Of a DNA stretch of 64,000 bases, positions 23,696 through 36,749 are shown one piece after another. The stretch lies in contig NC_133163.1 in assembly GCF_040802235.1 (NCBI RefSeq), forward strand, positions 67,622,001 through 67,686,000, read 5' to 3'. The first letter of the stretch is position 1. Each line of letters opens with the position of its first letter. Below the pieces are notes generated by a model that was not told where the DNA came from, made no database searches, and saw only the letters and a list, made by a program, of their open reading frames with translations. A program made the position numbers and the translations under genes. The DNA comes from Manis javanica (Eukaryota; Chordata; Mammalia; Pholidota; Manidae).

Positions 23696-25679
23696 ACCTT
23701 AAATTTTTTTCTCTTACATACAACCAAAAAGAATTTTGTAAAACTTACTGCACATTTTAAAGCAGAATATGTAAAATTGTTCATCTTAAGTTCAGAAGCA
23801 AATTTTTTAATAGGAATGAAATACTAAATATTTTATAAAGTGAAATAAGATGAAGATATCCTACATTTAGTACATTTAGGTGTTTGTGTTATGACATAAT
23901 GAAATGAATTTTAACTACTGAATAGCATTCACTGACCATGAAAACATCGTATAGTTTTAATTTGAAGATTTCATTCACTGTGTCATGGAAAGTCTTGAAA
24001 ACATTACATTTAAAGGAATGTTACATTTAAAGGAATCTGCATCACTATCCAAACTGCTTCAGTGCTGAATCCAGAATATTCCAGCAGTGGCCAAGCTTCC
24101 CGCATATGAGATATGTTTAAAATGGGGAAAATTGGGAAGCTCCATATGTTTAAGGTACAACAATTAATCATTAAAGGGGGACTCGGAAACCAGTATTTCC
24201 GTCTATTCTTTTGTTTAGCCCTTGGGTAGTTTCCTCTCCACTGAGCAATGCGTCATAAAAAGGTTTGGGATGGGTGAGGGGGCACATGTCTTTTGACAAA
24301 TCATTGCCTTCTTAGATCTCTGGGAAGCTTTAAAACCTCTTGACTACTTCTTCCTTGAAATACTTTCTCTTCTTGACTTTTTAGTTTGTCTTTTATTTTA
24401 AAGTAGGTGATAAATATTGTGACAAAATATTAAGCCATGTAAAAGTACAAAGAATGCAGAAAGCATCCCAAATCCTACCACCCAGATAAAATGTTATCTT
24501 ATCCCCTGCCTTTGATGTGGTATTACCTTTTCATGGTTCTTCTCCCTTCCTTGTCTTTTGGTTAACTCCTCTTCTTCCTTCCAAAATCTAATCCCTAAAA
24601 CAAAATGTTATGGGTTGGATATTATCAATCTCATTTCACAATTGCAGCAACTCCTGATAACGGCGAAGATCTCTGACTTTGTGATTTGTGATCGTCAGGG
24701 TAAGTTTGGAGTAAAAGGCTCATCAATGTCTCTTCTTTAATATTCTAGAGATGATAACCTGCATGTAGGAAATCAAGGGCTGGCACACATGTCTGTAGAC
24801 TTCTAGGATGGGATTTCTCTTGAAAGGAGTTTTCCCTCCAGCTTTGTATTTGTTTCCATTGGACAACAAACAAACCAACACTGAGAACTTTAGAAAATGA
24901 GCACATCCATAGTAAATTGCTTCACTTCAGAAAAGACTGTGGGCCACTGTAGTTTGAGGATAAAACCAAATTGACTGCTTGTCAAGTCTTTCTTATTTCT
25001 CTCCTGGGTTGTTTCTTATTTCTCTCATTTCCATGAAAGTTTATTATAGTTTGATAAATAAACTGTGGATACTCAAAAAAGTGCATTGTGTTTCCAAAAT
25101 ATGCCGTCTTCTCACAGTCATTTAAACTAGAGTATACTTTGAAACACATATAATTAAATAGAAGAATGAAATTACATTTGGAAAGTGTTAACTAAAAGAG
25201 CCTACCTTTATGTCTTTTACCATAATTCTTAGGCCTGACAACAAAGAATGCATTTCCTTATCACCTGGGAGCAGGGCTTTCTATATGCTTCTGAAGTGAA
25301 GAGATTTACCTTCTGACTGTTGAAAATAATATGGCAGCTAAGGAAATTAAAGGGAAAAACAAAGCATGGGCTCAGTGTGCATAGCTTAGGTCTGGGTTCC
25401 AAGTGGTCCATGAATTCTGAGGCACTAAAATCTAAAGCATTAATACGTTGTTAACAATGTGTAATCAGGACGACTTATTCCATAGGACAGCACACCAGTG
25501 ATTGTCTTGCAGCAGTGGTCTCAAGTCACAAATTAAGTTACTTTAGAGAAGGCAGCATGCTCTTCCCTATGCTTGATGCATTGAGTTGGGCTAGACAGAG
25601 CAGCCTTCCATCTGTGAGTACAGGTCCAAAGTCCAGGAACCTTAAAAGCTGAAGTGATCCATCCCAGGCAGCTATGTTC
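23696..25679. other. Mostly unassigned sequence downstream of the CpG island
   Basis: AT-rich, with no convincing exon. A possible old antisense L1M tail lies at about 24,395-24,540 (CATCCCAAATCCTACCACCC), with weak support. A short exact repeat of ACATTTAAAGGAATGTT-type sequence occurs at 24,002-24,030. Confidence 0.4.
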
Positions 25680-26130
25680 CTGTACCTGTTATCTGTTGAT
25701 GCATAACCTGCTAGTGCAAAACAGCCACCATTTTATTATATCTTATAATCTTGTGGGTTAGGAATTCAGAAACTTCTTGTGTTCTGTGTGCTTTGATTTA
25801 TATCTCTTGGTAATATTCATCTGGTGTCTGGGATCATCTTAAGGGTTCAAGACAGCTATACTCACATCGTTGGTCCTTTGGCAGGCTCAGCTGGGCCTCT
25901 GCATGTGTCACAGGGCCTTTCCATGTGGTTTCTCCATCAGAATAACTGGACTTCTTATTCATGGCAAGTAAATAGAGGTGTATGCTACCAGTATCTTAAG
26001 GTCTGGACCCAGAAATGGGTTGAGCATTACCTCCACTATATTCTATTGGTCAGAGCAGTCACAGCCTACCCAGAATCAAGGGGATGTGCTAGAGATCTCA
26101 CCTCTTGATGGGAGGCACTTCAGAGAATTT
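25680..26130 (-). repeat. MLT1-type MaLR LTR, antisense
   Basis: On the + strand it begins GTTATCTGTTGATGCATAAC, then CCATTTTATTATATCTTATA, later CTCAGCTGGGCCTCTGCATG, TATTCTATTGGTCAGAGCAG and CACCTCTTGATGGGAGGCAC. This order corresponds to the reverse of solitary MLT1-type LTRs (old ERVL-MaLR copies shared by placental mammals). No internal viral sequence is attached. The 94-residue frame at 25,824-26,108 lies in it and is chance. Confidence 0.65.
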
Positions 26131-26779
26131 GGCACTATCTTTAATTTGTCTTAATATATCCTTTCCCTAACTGTTAAAGTCTATGAAGAGGGAAGAAGGA
26201 AAATATTGAAGGAGAAGTCCCAGACAGACTCCTGGTCTAGACTTCTGCCTAAGCTGGAGGGAGGAATCTATCGATGACTTCAGCACACAGGTAAACTCAA
26301 GGAGTATATTTAACTTGGGAGATAAAGTGCCCTCTGTCAGCCTCCTGGTGAATTAACCTCTGCAGTGTTAAATTACAGTGAGCTGAGATTTCCCAAGGTG
26401 AGAAGGCTTTGATCCATTCTTGGAAGGCCATGTGGCCTCTGTAGCACTTCCAGTGAGCGGTTAGTGAGCAGGGACTTAGCCACATAGTTTTAGAAAGAGC
26501 TTCCTACTTCAAAGCAGTGAGCATCCTGAGCTTCATCTTCCAGGTAGGAATTGTTCCATGGTGTGAGCAGAGAAGACGAGTGGGGCAGGATAAATGTACC
26601 AGTTGCCTATCTCTTCTTAATAAAAAAATAAAATTTGCAGATGATTTCTATTTTGCTTCAAGGTCAGTTTGTATCAAGAAATAAGACCAGAGAATGTTAA
26701 CTTAAAGCAAAGGTTTCACTTCAGCATGATTGGCACAAAAATGTCTTGTCCCAGTTTTCTGATAAAGCACTTATTATGG

Positions 26780-27085
26780 CATTGGGAATAATCATGTAGG
26801 CTTTGGGATTGGGGTGGGGAATCAGACTGCCTGGGTTGAAATGCAGCCTCAAAAGTTGCAACAGTGTGTAAATCCTGTTCATTCCTTGGTTCCTTCACCT
26901 GTAAAAAGGCAGTAAGAGTACTAGTAAATAATAATAATAAGGGTAATAATAACACTTCACAGGACTGATGACGATTAAATGAGGTGACACGTGGAAAAGC
27001 CTCAGTACAGTGCCTGATGCTTATTAAGTGATCACCATATAGTAAGTTCAATAAATGTCAGCTTTTATCACTGTTATTATAACAA
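26780..27085 (+). mobile_element. MIR SINE, sense, well preserved
   Basis: Full-length-looking order: ATGTAGGCTTTGGGATTGGG, ATCAGACTGCCTGGGTTGAA, TTCCTTCACCTGTAAAAAGG, GATTAAATGAGGTGACACGT and CAGTGCCTGATGCTTATTAA, ending with TTCAATAAATGTCAGC. An (AAT)n expansion lies inside at 26,923-26,945. Confidence 0.85.
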
Positions 27086-27942
27086 TAGCCCCCACCCTGA
27101 GGGTAGAAGAACTGGGGAACTGAAGAAAGGGAGTGGTGGAAACCCAAGTAAGACTTCTCATTCCTCTCTCTTTGGTTATAGCCACTGGGGTATAATGTGA
27201 TCTATAAACTCTTCTGTCTGTTGACATGCCAGGAAATGATACGTCTCTGATCTACTTAGATATTCAAGCTTAATGTAAAGGCCCAGGTGTGGGAGGCTCA
27301 GAGCAGAGAGAGAGCTGCGGGCTGGGAGCTGTCTGGCCTTTAGAAATGATTGCCAGTCTAATAAATAAAGCATTCACTGAGGGAGTCTGAGAGCTGGGGA
27401 GCCACATTGCGTGCAAATCCAGATCAGTGGCTGAGCTTCTTCAAGGTTGAAGCTAATCATAACTGACATGTTAGAGTAAAACTACTTTATAAAATCAATA
27501 TTAAATTTACAACCTTTGACATTCTAGGACATCAAAGGTAGGAGGGAATAAGCCATAGAATAAATAGTCCTCCAGCTATGCCAGCTGCTTAAGGAGATGG
27601 GGAGATGTGGGAAGCCAGAAGCCCAAATTGTACACTGTTATCCTGTTTTTGTACCAATGTCTGCACATCAATATAAACATTAAAAAAAATCAGAGATATT
27701 TATGCACAGAGAAGAAAGAGAAGCAACAAGGAAAACTCTACCAGTCTTAACAAACTCCCAGAATCATTCTAAAGTGAAGTGATTAGTTCCTTCTCTGACA
27801 GTGAGGCTTGATTTTCCTGGACAGCGGGATGCTGCAATTATGGGGCAAACATCACTTTGTGAGACTGACAAATCCCCTATTGTAACCCTAACCTACCTAA
27901 CCAAGGACCGTGTGCTAATAAAAGCCTGTACCTCTCTACTAG
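27086..27942. other. No recognised element
   Basis: Unassigned sequence between a MIR and the candidate exon. The A run near 27,681 is short. No gene supported. Confidence 0.4.
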
Positions 27943-28024
27943 GTCTTCCCCATATGCACTGGGATTCACATACAGCAGAAAAGGACTTTTGGAAGCAGAG
28001 TAAAACCATAAAGATCATCACAAG
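27943..28024 (+). other. Candidate exon (82 nt) with complete splice signals
   Basis: A consensus-like 3' splice site (GTACCTCTCTACTAG ending at 27,942) and a strong 5' splice site (CACAAG|GTGAGA, GT at 28,025) bound 82 bases. A branch-point match CTAAT lies at 27,915-27,919, with its A 24 bases before the AG, at the normal distance. One frame is open across the exon and encodes LPHMHWDSHTAEKDF and then WKQSKTIKIIT, which I do not recognise; the other two frames have stops. It could be a noncoding-RNA exon from the CpG island about 4.8 kb upstream on the same strand. It could also be chance, since such signal combinations occur by accident in long introns. Confidence 0.3.
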
Positions 28025-28924
28025 GTGAGACTGTGTTTCTCTGAGTGCTCCGTCAGTGGGTACTAGCTCTCAGCTGCTCATTTTTGGGGTGGAATTCCCC
28101 ATCTGGAAAGCGGATTTTAATTTTGATTTCTAGAAGCAGAATTGTCTTAGTCCTACCAGAAGGAGTCAGTCTGAGGCAGAAGACCCTGCAACAACATCCA
28201 GCATGAGCAAGTCAATGAAGGACTACTTAGTTCCTTGCATGCAGAAGTATTTTGTCCCAAGGACTGGTCAGAGAACTGTGTCACCTCTGTTGTGGGTCTG
28301 AGCACCTTGAGTTTATTATATAAATTAGGAAGTATTTAGGTGGAGTGGGGACAGTAAGGCCTGGAGGCTCTGATGGTCTAAATAGACTCTTCTGTAGCTT
28401 GCTCTTTTCCAAAATAGATGTCTAAATCAGTAATTCCATCTATGAAACCTTTAAGGGGCATAGCAGCAATGCCATTCTTTCCCCCTCTTCTCCCTGTCTC
28501 CCAACTAACCTGCTAGAGATTGATTTGATCCTCTCTTTTGTAGCCTTTATGAGGTCATAGAGGTATTTTGGCTGGGATTTTGTATTTTGTATGGTTGTTT
28601 GATCAGAGATAGGCACACTAAGAACAAAGCTATCAGTAACATTCAGTTTTCATCTGCTTCCCAAATGCAAAACAAAACAAATACTATTCTCCATTTAGAA
28701 GTCTATGGAAACAAACTCACCCTAAGCAAGCAGGTCAAAGACTAGGAGATGTGCAGGTGTTGGTAGTCTTGCTGATGTGTATAAGCGTGAATGTGTGGGA
28801 GCCTATGGCATAATAGTTGAAAAAAACAAATTCCTGTTTGAGTGTAGTGTGTGTAGAAAGTGAAAAATGTACCCCAGTATATAAAACAGTTTTGCTTCTT
28901 TGATTATGCTGTAAACTCTCTGTG
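28025..28924. other. No recognised element
   Basis: Nothing assignable. A short frame starting at about 28,203 (MSKSMKDYLVPCMQKYFVPR) ends after some 32 codons and is not supported as a gene. Confidence 0.4.
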
Positions 28925-28995
28925 TTGCTAGAATGCTGTCTGGCACATAGAATGTGCTTTTTTTCTTTCCTCTTCTTGGTGAATAAATGAATTTG
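28925..28995 (+). mobile_element. L2/MIR-type 3' terminal fragment, sense
   Basis: GAATGCTGTCTGGCACATAG then GGTGAATAAATGAATTTGAA corresponds to the common L2/MIR 3' end. Only the terminal 70 bases are recognisable. Confidence 0.45.
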
Positions 28996-29087
28996 AATTT
29001 TGTAGATAAATTGTGGGAGGCAACTAATAATTGCATAGGGCCAAGGCACTATGATGGACTCTCTGCTTAGGCTTCTTACACTTCTGT

Positions 29088-29575
29088 ATTGGTTTTTTAC
29101 TGCCACTAGAACAAATGCCCACCACTTCAGTAGCTTAAAACAGTATACATTTTTAATCTTGAAGTTCTGTGGATCAGAAATCTGACACAGATCTCACTGG
29201 GCTAAAATCAAGCTGTCAATAGGACTGGGTTCCTTTCTGAAGGTTCTAAGGGAGAATTTGTTTTCGTGCCTTTCTCAGCTCCCAGAGGCCACCTGAATTC
29301 CTTGGCTCATGGCCCCCTTGCACCACCTTCAAAGCCAGCAGTGGTAGGTCGAGTCCTCTCTGTTTCATTGTCATGTCTCTTTATGACCATCACTTGGAAG
29401 GGATCTCCACTTTCAGATTTAAGATTAGATTGGTCCCAGGATAATCTCCCCTTGTCAGAGGACATACCCTACAAAGTCTCTTTGGCCTATAATGTAACAC
29501 ATTCACAGATTCTGGGGCTTAGCATGTGGACATCTTTGGGGGCCCTTATTCTGCCTACCATACCTCTTTAAGGTA
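29088..29575 (-). repeat. MLT1-type MaLR LTR, near full length, antisense
   Basis: The + strand reads the family in reverse: TTTTTACTGCCACTAGAACA, CAGTAGCTTAAAACAGTATA, CTCACTGGGCTAAAATCAAG, GAATTCCTTGGCTCATGGCC, CTTCAAAGCCAGCAGTGGTA, GATTGGTCCCAGGATAATCT, and finally GTGGACATCTTTGGGGGCCC with TTCTGCCTACCATA, which is the LTR start on the minus strand (TGGTAGGCAGAA). It is a solitary LTR left by recombination of an ancient endogenous retrovirus-like element, with no internal genes. The 101-residue frame at 29,266-29,571 is not real. Confidence 0.8.
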
Positions 29576-31689
29576 GATAGGGCAGAGAATCAGGGAACTG
29601 AATTCCATTGGAAATGATCCCTTGGAAGATGAAATGGATTTGTATTTGAAAAAATAAATTCACTTCTCTGAGGTAAAGGTTGGTTTAGGGGCAAGGAATC
29701 AAGTCTGTGACTTAGATAAAGCATCATCTTCTTTCCAGGGCCTTGAGACCCAAGAGATCCCAAACCCTATGCTGTCCTGTGCCCACCTGGAAGGAGATTT
29801 CCCAAACCAATTCCTTCTGGGTTGTAGGAACTCAGTGTATGCCCCCTTCCAAGAGTTTTTATGTGTAATAATAGGACGCCATAACCCAAGGACAGATCCC
29901 GAACCTCTAGATTTCTTAGTTTCTTGAAAAAATAAGAAGCTGAGGAGGGCAATATAGGTTGGCATTTGTTGTCATGAGCTAAATTTGTTTGTTTTGTTAA
30001 TAGAATTTCTATTACAATGGCACTTGAATTAGGAGGTAATTTTGGTCAGGGAGCCTCCCAGGTACGAAACCTGATAATATCTATTCTGTATGCTTGGGGA
30101 GAATAATGTGTGGGTACTATAAAAATGAAAAATACTGGTATAAAATGCAAAAGAAAAAATTAGTATCGGTATTTGCTCATAACATGAAGCTGCTAGGGAA
30201 CATACCTGACTGCATGAGGAAAGGTGGTTTAGGGAATTGAGTTTGATGGGACCTTTGCCAGAGCTACTCTAATAAGCTGATGTTCAACCCCTTTTCCATT
30301 TTTGTAAGAAAAAATGATAAAAACCAACCCTCCTGAGTTCCATTCTCTGGTGCTAATAGGACACAATTGCAATGGCATACCACAAAAAATAAGGATATGA
30401 TTTACAAGTAAGCCAGATGGTTCCCATCTCATCTCATTGAATAATTATCTTTTGAAGAGTTTCTTTTTGTGGATTACAAAGAGACTGTAATCACTTTAGA
30501 AATCCCCAGCGAGTTTTCTAATGAGCCCTACTTACATTGTGTTGACACTAATAGTAACTATAACCATGATCTTCAAATCCCTATGTAGGAGGCAAGGTTA
30601 TTGAAATTACAGCAAAGGCCAGTAACTCATTCGAAAATACACTTCTAAAAATGAGCTTTATGTTGACCAAAAGCCCACTTAAAACAGTTTCACTTACAAA
30701 TATGAGAGACTGCATTAATAATGAAATCAATATAGTTTAACTCATGAAAAATAACATTTTGCCGACAGGTTTTGCCCAGTTTAGTCTGGTATCAAATTAA
30801 GAAACTAAGTAAACCAAACATTTATATGACTGACTCATACTGTGAAAAAAATGTGATCACAGCTTCCTATCAGAAAACTATTAAGTTCTGTTCAAGTAAT
30901 TTCCTCTCAGCATTTCCTTTCCTCACTTAAGGTTTCATTCTTAACCAAAAAGCATCAAATTAGGAAGCTTAAATGACTGAAGTATTAACACTCAGGAAAA
31001 AAAAGTGATTGCTTTTCAGAATGGGGGAAAAAACTTTCACCAACCTACCTTACCAAGGTAGATAGTTGCAAAGTAGTAGGAACAGAGAATTTTTTGTTGT
31101 TATATTCTTTTCTAATAGTTTGATTTTCAATTTAAAGTTTCTTTAAAATTAATCCTTTAAAATCATTTCCAGCAGTGAGCAATTCAGCAAGAGAACAAAA
31201 TGGCCAGACTTTTGTATCCTTGAAAATTGGATATAGACTAGTAGGACTGTATCAAAGTAACTTTTGCTATTTTGAGTATAATAAATTGTAACTCTTGTAT
31301 GGTTCAATTAGCATTCCTGTGAATAAATCTAACATTTCCCTTTATGCAATCTTTGCTTAATTGGGTATGCCTAGTTCATTTCCACTATATCTCTATTTGA
31401 ATAATAATGAAAATTTGAATTTTACCTATCTTTCCGAATTTTATATTTATTCATATATATATGTACTTTCCCACTCACACAACAATTTTAAGGGTGTTGA
31501 TGTATATTAAGGTCATGAATATGTAATGCTCCCTTGCCAGATATAAAAAACCTTCCTACAGAGTTTGCATCTCAGTTTCAAAGTTCTTGTAAACACATTG
31601 CCGTAGACAGCCATTACGAATTAATTGAAATAGGCATTTGAGTTGAAGCCTTCATCATCAGTGTTCAATTCATAAACAGAACCTGCTTT
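29576..31689. other. No recognised element
   Basis: AT-rich sequence without clear transposon landmarks. Overlapping minus-strand frames at 29,699-29,965 are short and unlike known proteins. Confidence 0.4.
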
Positions 31690-32335
31690 AGGTATTTCCA
31701 GCAGAAAGGGATGTAATACAGGGAATTGGTGCTTGCAAAATTTCCAAAAGACTGGAGGAGTAGGCTTAAGGCCTGACCTCCAGGAATGACTCCCAGATCA
31801 CTACAGTTCTGAGCCCCCTGTTAATGCTGCTGCAATCTGGAATGGAAGAAAGGAGGAAGCTGGAAATGAAATTCTGTAGTTACAGAACACATTGCTGTAG
31901 CTGTAATCCAGGAACCAGAAAGCTGGGATCTGGAAGCCACCACCACCACCCCTGTCCACACCCAAGAAGCTGTTAATTGGACAGGGAACATAGAATATGA
32001 TTGCATCTACCACTAATGAAACTGCTTCTTGAAACCTACAAAGCTGGGAACCAGAAACTGGACATGAAGCGGAAAACCTGCTACCATGCCCTTGCTTGCA
32101 ATCTTTCAGGTCTTAACTGGGGGAAACCTAATTTGCATCCAGAATTCTGGCTTCAAGGAAGCCTGAGAGATGTAGTATTCAGTCCAGAAGGGCATACGAA
32201 GTCAGAATCTATACTGAAGGCATATCCCTGGTGAAACCTGTTCTCTCTTTCCCTCACTGTAGGGAGATGCAGAACTTTTATGCAGAGTAACAGGAAAATT
32301 CCAAAGGAACTGGCTTTTCTTAGAAGATATGCCAA
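31690..32335. repeat. Unassigned interspersed-repeat-like block
   Basis: The segment beginning TTTCCAGCAGAAAGGGATGT, AATACAGGGAATTGGTGCTT and then GCTGCTGCAATCTGGAATGG has the feel of an old LTR or DNA element with CCACCACCACC and repeated 'AGCTGGGA/GAACCAGAAA' words (31,911 and 32,043). I cannot name the family. The 60-77-residue frames here are not supported as genes. Confidence 0.3.
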
Positions 32336-34033
32336 TACTCTATCTAGGGGATTTGATCCCTAACTTTACAGGTAATGATAATTCTAGCTTCTTTCCTTTA
32401 TTTTCTCCTTTCTCCTTAGCAATTCATTTTTCTTAGGAACTTAATTTTAGTTTTTGAGCAACTTCATGCTGTTGAATTACTTAAAGCTTTGCATCTGCCA
32501 ATCTTGCTTTTACCTCTCGCCAGAAAGTGGGTACTCTTTATCTCTGTTTCTTATGTGAATTAATAGGGACTAGTTCTGTATATTTCATGTGGCAGCTTAC
32601 TATGCTAATATTCAATTAATGCTACTTCATACAGAGTGAAAATAAAATACATATGAATATATTATGCAAGAATTATATATCTAGACATAAAATGTGCTCT
32701 AAATAAGAAGTTGACAGCCACATCCATATCCTCTTAAGAAAAAATTTGTATCAGTGGGAAGCCAGAAAGTCCAAGCATTAATAGTATTTGACTATAATCC
32801 ACCCATTATGGCAGTATAGTAAGTTACCTAACTTTTCTTAAATATCCAAAGCTTTATGTAGTAACATCTTTTCATTTATATGGTACACCACAGAATACGT
32901 GATTCTCAAGGCATCCTTATATACACATGTGGCAAGATCAGCATGATTAAATGACAGTCATGGAGCAGAGTGGAACTTGCACCCAAACCTTTAACTCTTA
33001 AAATTGTTATCTACTACAATAAGAAATATTAATCTTCTTCTTCTTAGAAGAATGTTAGTAAAAATAAATTATAACTAAGTCTTTAATGTATCTAGCAAAT
33101 ATGAAATACCTGAAAACAAATTCCTGTAGGATATAATTTGATATGCTAAGTGTGAAGAATTTAGTTTCATCTTTGCAATTTTTTTTAACTGGCAGAGGGA
33201 TAATTGTATGACTGTTGCAGCTTTGATGTGTATGTTTTTACCTGTCTTAAAGTGTAAAGTCTGTTTAGATACCACAATTTAGTAACCACTTCATATCAAC
33301 TATTCATTCCTATGGAAGTATCTTTTTTTCTAGGAAAAACGTATGTGTGTAAAGGGCATGACCATGATGTTATTATTTTCTTTTGTAACTGTCGCTGTAG
33401 TAAGTTTACCCCCATGGTTATGTCCATATACAGCCATTTCTTTCAAGGCTGATCCAAGTGACCATCCCAATGCTGCTTTCTCCCTTTAGTGTCACCATGT
33501 AGAGCTGCTTCTGTAGTTTTTTCACCTTCCACATCTCACAAGATGGAACTGCATTTCAGTAGGTTCCACCATCATATCTCACTTACCATATACTTTGCCT
33601 AATATATATGGCAAGCACATTGATATGTGGCTTCATTCCTATATCCTTTCAAAGTGACTTCCTTTTGGAAGCAATAAGAGTGAAGGGAGGCTACCCAGCA
33701 TTTCTGACCCTAAATTATTTGTTGTTAGAGTTAAATACAGCCTTGTTTAGGCTATCAGCTCCCACTCTTCCCAGGAGCAGTCCCCCCACCCCATAAAGAT
33801 ACAATTTTTAAGCCAGAGGAAGTTAGAAAAGAAAACAGAAGCAATTAGAATTTTATACAAGGCAGGCGTGGCCTCAAATATAAAAGGTTAATAACAGAAT
33901 TGGGAAAAATCTGTCTGGAGTACTTATGTATTAAAAAATTTGTAAAGTTCCTCATCTCTTTACTCTGTCACTACCTCTTTGTGGGGAAACTCCACAAAGA
34001 AAGCCACTCAAGTAAGTTATTTAGAAAAGTTTG

Positions 34034-34064
34034 TTTCTTTTCTTTCTTTCTTTCTTTCCTTCCT
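34034..34064. repeat. (TTTC)n microsatellite
   Basis: TTTCTTTTCTTTCTTTCTTT-type repeat with a TTCC end, followed about 40 bases later by an AAAAAC-rich stretch (34,101-34,128). Confidence 0.85.
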
Positions 34065-34639
34065 TGATAGCTTATTCAAAATTACTCCCTCTTTAAAACT
34101 TAAAACAAAAACAAAAACAAAAGCAAGAAACATAGTGCCTGTAAAGAAAGAAACAGGATGGCTAAGCTTTAGGTCCGAGTCATTTGTATCCAAGTGTAAG
34201 TGCCTGACTAATTCAGTTGGTAGAAGTGAGATTCTGGGAGATACAGTAAATGGACCGAGGAGTGCTGCCAGGTGATAGCTTCTGGTAGGTTATAAGATCA
34301 CATCATGTCCTAGTTTTTGGTCTCTGTTAATAATCTACTGTGATGTACAGCAGGTTCTGGTATACAGAGTAATTCAAGTGCTCTTCTGTTGGGCATATGG
34401 TGCTTTTAAGAACACTCCAAGGGTTGATTTGACTGCTCTGGTTTATAAAGGATGGCACAGTGGGAAGGAAGGGAACAAACTATGGATGGTGCGTGGGATT
34501 CAGGAGAGAAAGAGACTCCTGTGAGAGCAGAGCTGCTGAGAAAAACAACATTCAATGATTTAATTAGAAAACCAATTTTGCCACCATTTAAGTTGAATTC
34601 CTGCAAGTGTCACTGTTTCTTAGGGAAAAATTTAGTGAT

Positions 34640-34725
34640 TATACATATATGTATATATAAAATGTGTATATGTGTACATATATGTTTTATATATGTCAGT
34701 ATATGTGCACATATACATATTAAAC
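34640..34725. repeat. TATATG/TGTA-rich low-complexity region
   Basis: Imperfect alternating purine-pyrimidine sequence (ATACATATATGTATATATAA and onward), about 85 bases. Confidence 0.8.
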
Positions 34726-35779
34726 AGAAAATTCATATAAGGCAGCAAAAGGACAAGATTTAACCCCAGCTGCTGGACTTGGGGCAGGGAGATATTTGAT
34801 AGGAGCAAAAAAGAAATAATTCTAGAAGCAACTTTTAGAGTAACAGAAAAAAAAAAATTCCAGGAAACAGCTTTGATACTCCTTTCCTCATTTAAAGACA
34901 GGGAAATAATACATTTTTCTCATAGAGTCATCTATAGTTACCATTTGCTGGCAAAAGGAGTGATTTTGTGTATAAAATTAACAAGGTAAGTTTATATTCA
35001 AAGTGTCATGCCTCCAGAATTTCCTGTCACAGGAATTTGTGTAGTAGAAAATAGGAGCAGAAATTGTTAGAACAGTAGAAATGTGGCTGACCACATCTGT
35101 GCAGGTATAGAAAACCCTAATGCCAAGTTTGAGTAATTTCAGGCAGAGAGCCTGAACTCCATAATCAGGAAGTCAGCTCTGATACAAAAACTGATTTAAC
35201 ACCAACCATTATGGAACAGAAAAGGAGGTCTCAGGACATCACAGAACTAAGAGGGCATTGAAGACTATCCTTAAAGCAGGGCCATGATAGATACTAACTA
35301 GTCATTCTCAACAAAGATTTTTTTAAGACTATGGCTGTCCAACATATGGCCTAGGACCCAAATTAATCCTGTCTGAAAATGAGTTGCAGATCACCTGAGA
35401 TTTTGAAGAAAAAAACCCTGTTTTCCCTAATTACCTCATTTCTCCATTCTAGCCAGCTGACATGCTCAGCTAACAGTGGACTGCTGCTGGATTTTAGACA
35501 GAAGGCTTAGATTAGAAATTGTAATTGAAGCCAAAGTTGTCAGTTATATACTTGTGAATTGTTCAGGTTAAATCCATACTCTCATATCATGAAACTTGGG
35601 TATTGTAAATGACTGTGGAATGAAACAAAGTTAGCATAGATAAATCTTTAATAGAGACCACTCATGCTTGAGTTCAGTTTTCATTGGACTCATTATTATT
35701 AGCTAAGTAAGGAAGTAAATGTCACCTACTTCTGGAGACATGAGTGTGCTCCTAGCCCAATAGCACAGAGAGGGAGAAA

Positions 35780-36020
35780 AGGGAAGATAAACTTTATTAA
35801 GTGCCTCTTATGTGCCAGGAATGGCTCTAAGGGTTTTTCATACATTTCTTCTTGTAATGCCCCCCAAAGGCCAACACAGATGATTATTCTTGTCTTACAG
35901 ACAAGGAATCTGAGGCAGAGAGAGCTTATATATCTTAACTGAAGTTCCACAATTTGGCAAAGAGTATAGCCAGCTCTTTGAACCTATGATTTTAAAGTCT
36001 ATATTCTTCATTATGCCTAT
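35780..36020 (-). mobile_element. MIR SINE, antisense
   Basis: TTATTAAGTGCCTCTTATGT, GCCAGGAATGGCTCTAAGGG, TTACAGACAAGGAATCTGAG and CAGAGAGAGCTTATATATCT, ending TTCTTCATTATGCC: the reverse MIR order. Confidence 0.75.
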
Positions 36021-36749
36021 ATATTATTTATATTTTGTTACATGTGTGTATCTATGGTTACATTGTTTCTTATACATTACATGGTTAATTTATTACTGTG
36101 AATTCAGGTCTTCTCAGCTGTAATTATAACATCATAAGATTATCAATAATTTGAAATAATATTATTACATATAATTAATAATACCAATACTCAATGAAAT
36201 AATATTATTGTTCCCTAGAAAATTATATGTTGAAAGAACTCAAGTAAATTAATAAGAGTGACTACTTTAGGGAGGCAGAATAATGGGTGACTTTTAGTTT
36301 CTCCTTTTTGCTTTTCTGTTTTTCCTATTTTTCTGTGACGATCATAGATCGTTTCTTCTAACCTAAGCCAATATTATTTCAAAAATAAAACCATAAGGTA
36401 TCATAGTAGAGAACTATCTAAAATAGGTGGATCCCAATACAATGTAATGCCTTTCTTGGACACCGTTAAACCAAGAAAACACGCCTTGCTTGAGCAATAG
36501 CCATTCCTTTTTGACTGTGTTATCTCTTAAATTTACTTTGTCAACTTTCTCATTTCAAAATTCATTTCAAGGACTCTTGTATTAAATTCAATTCATAATA
36601 CTTGTTTGGAACATTGTATGCAGGAACCATAAATAGTATGTGTATAATTGGGCCTAATTGTTAATTCAAAGCTGATTATCAGAGAAGTAATACTTTGGCC
36701 TGTAACAGATATTTTGTAGTTATACATGTGTTGTATCTGAAAGAGAAGC
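36021..36749. other. AT-rich sequence, no recognised element
   Basis: Contains the AATAATATTATT-rich stretch at 36,155-36,210, which can pair with itself, and nothing assignable. Confidence 0.4.

Larger units (their letters stand above)
32336..35779. other. Mostly unassigned, with simple repeats
   Basis: No gene or family recognised apart from the microsatellites listed separately. The 103-residue frame at 34,452-34,763 runs into an ATATGT-repeat region and ends in ICIYKMCICVHICF-like low-complexity sequence, so it is spurious. Confidence 0.4.

Noticed and set aside
28203..28300. Short frame beginning MSKSMKDYLVPCMQ
   Set aside because: Only about 32 codons, no splice context or family similarity that I can recognise.
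29740..29830. Possible 3' splice site (CTTCTTTCCAG) and exon
   Set aside because: No acceptable donor follows at normal exon distance, and no conserved frame.
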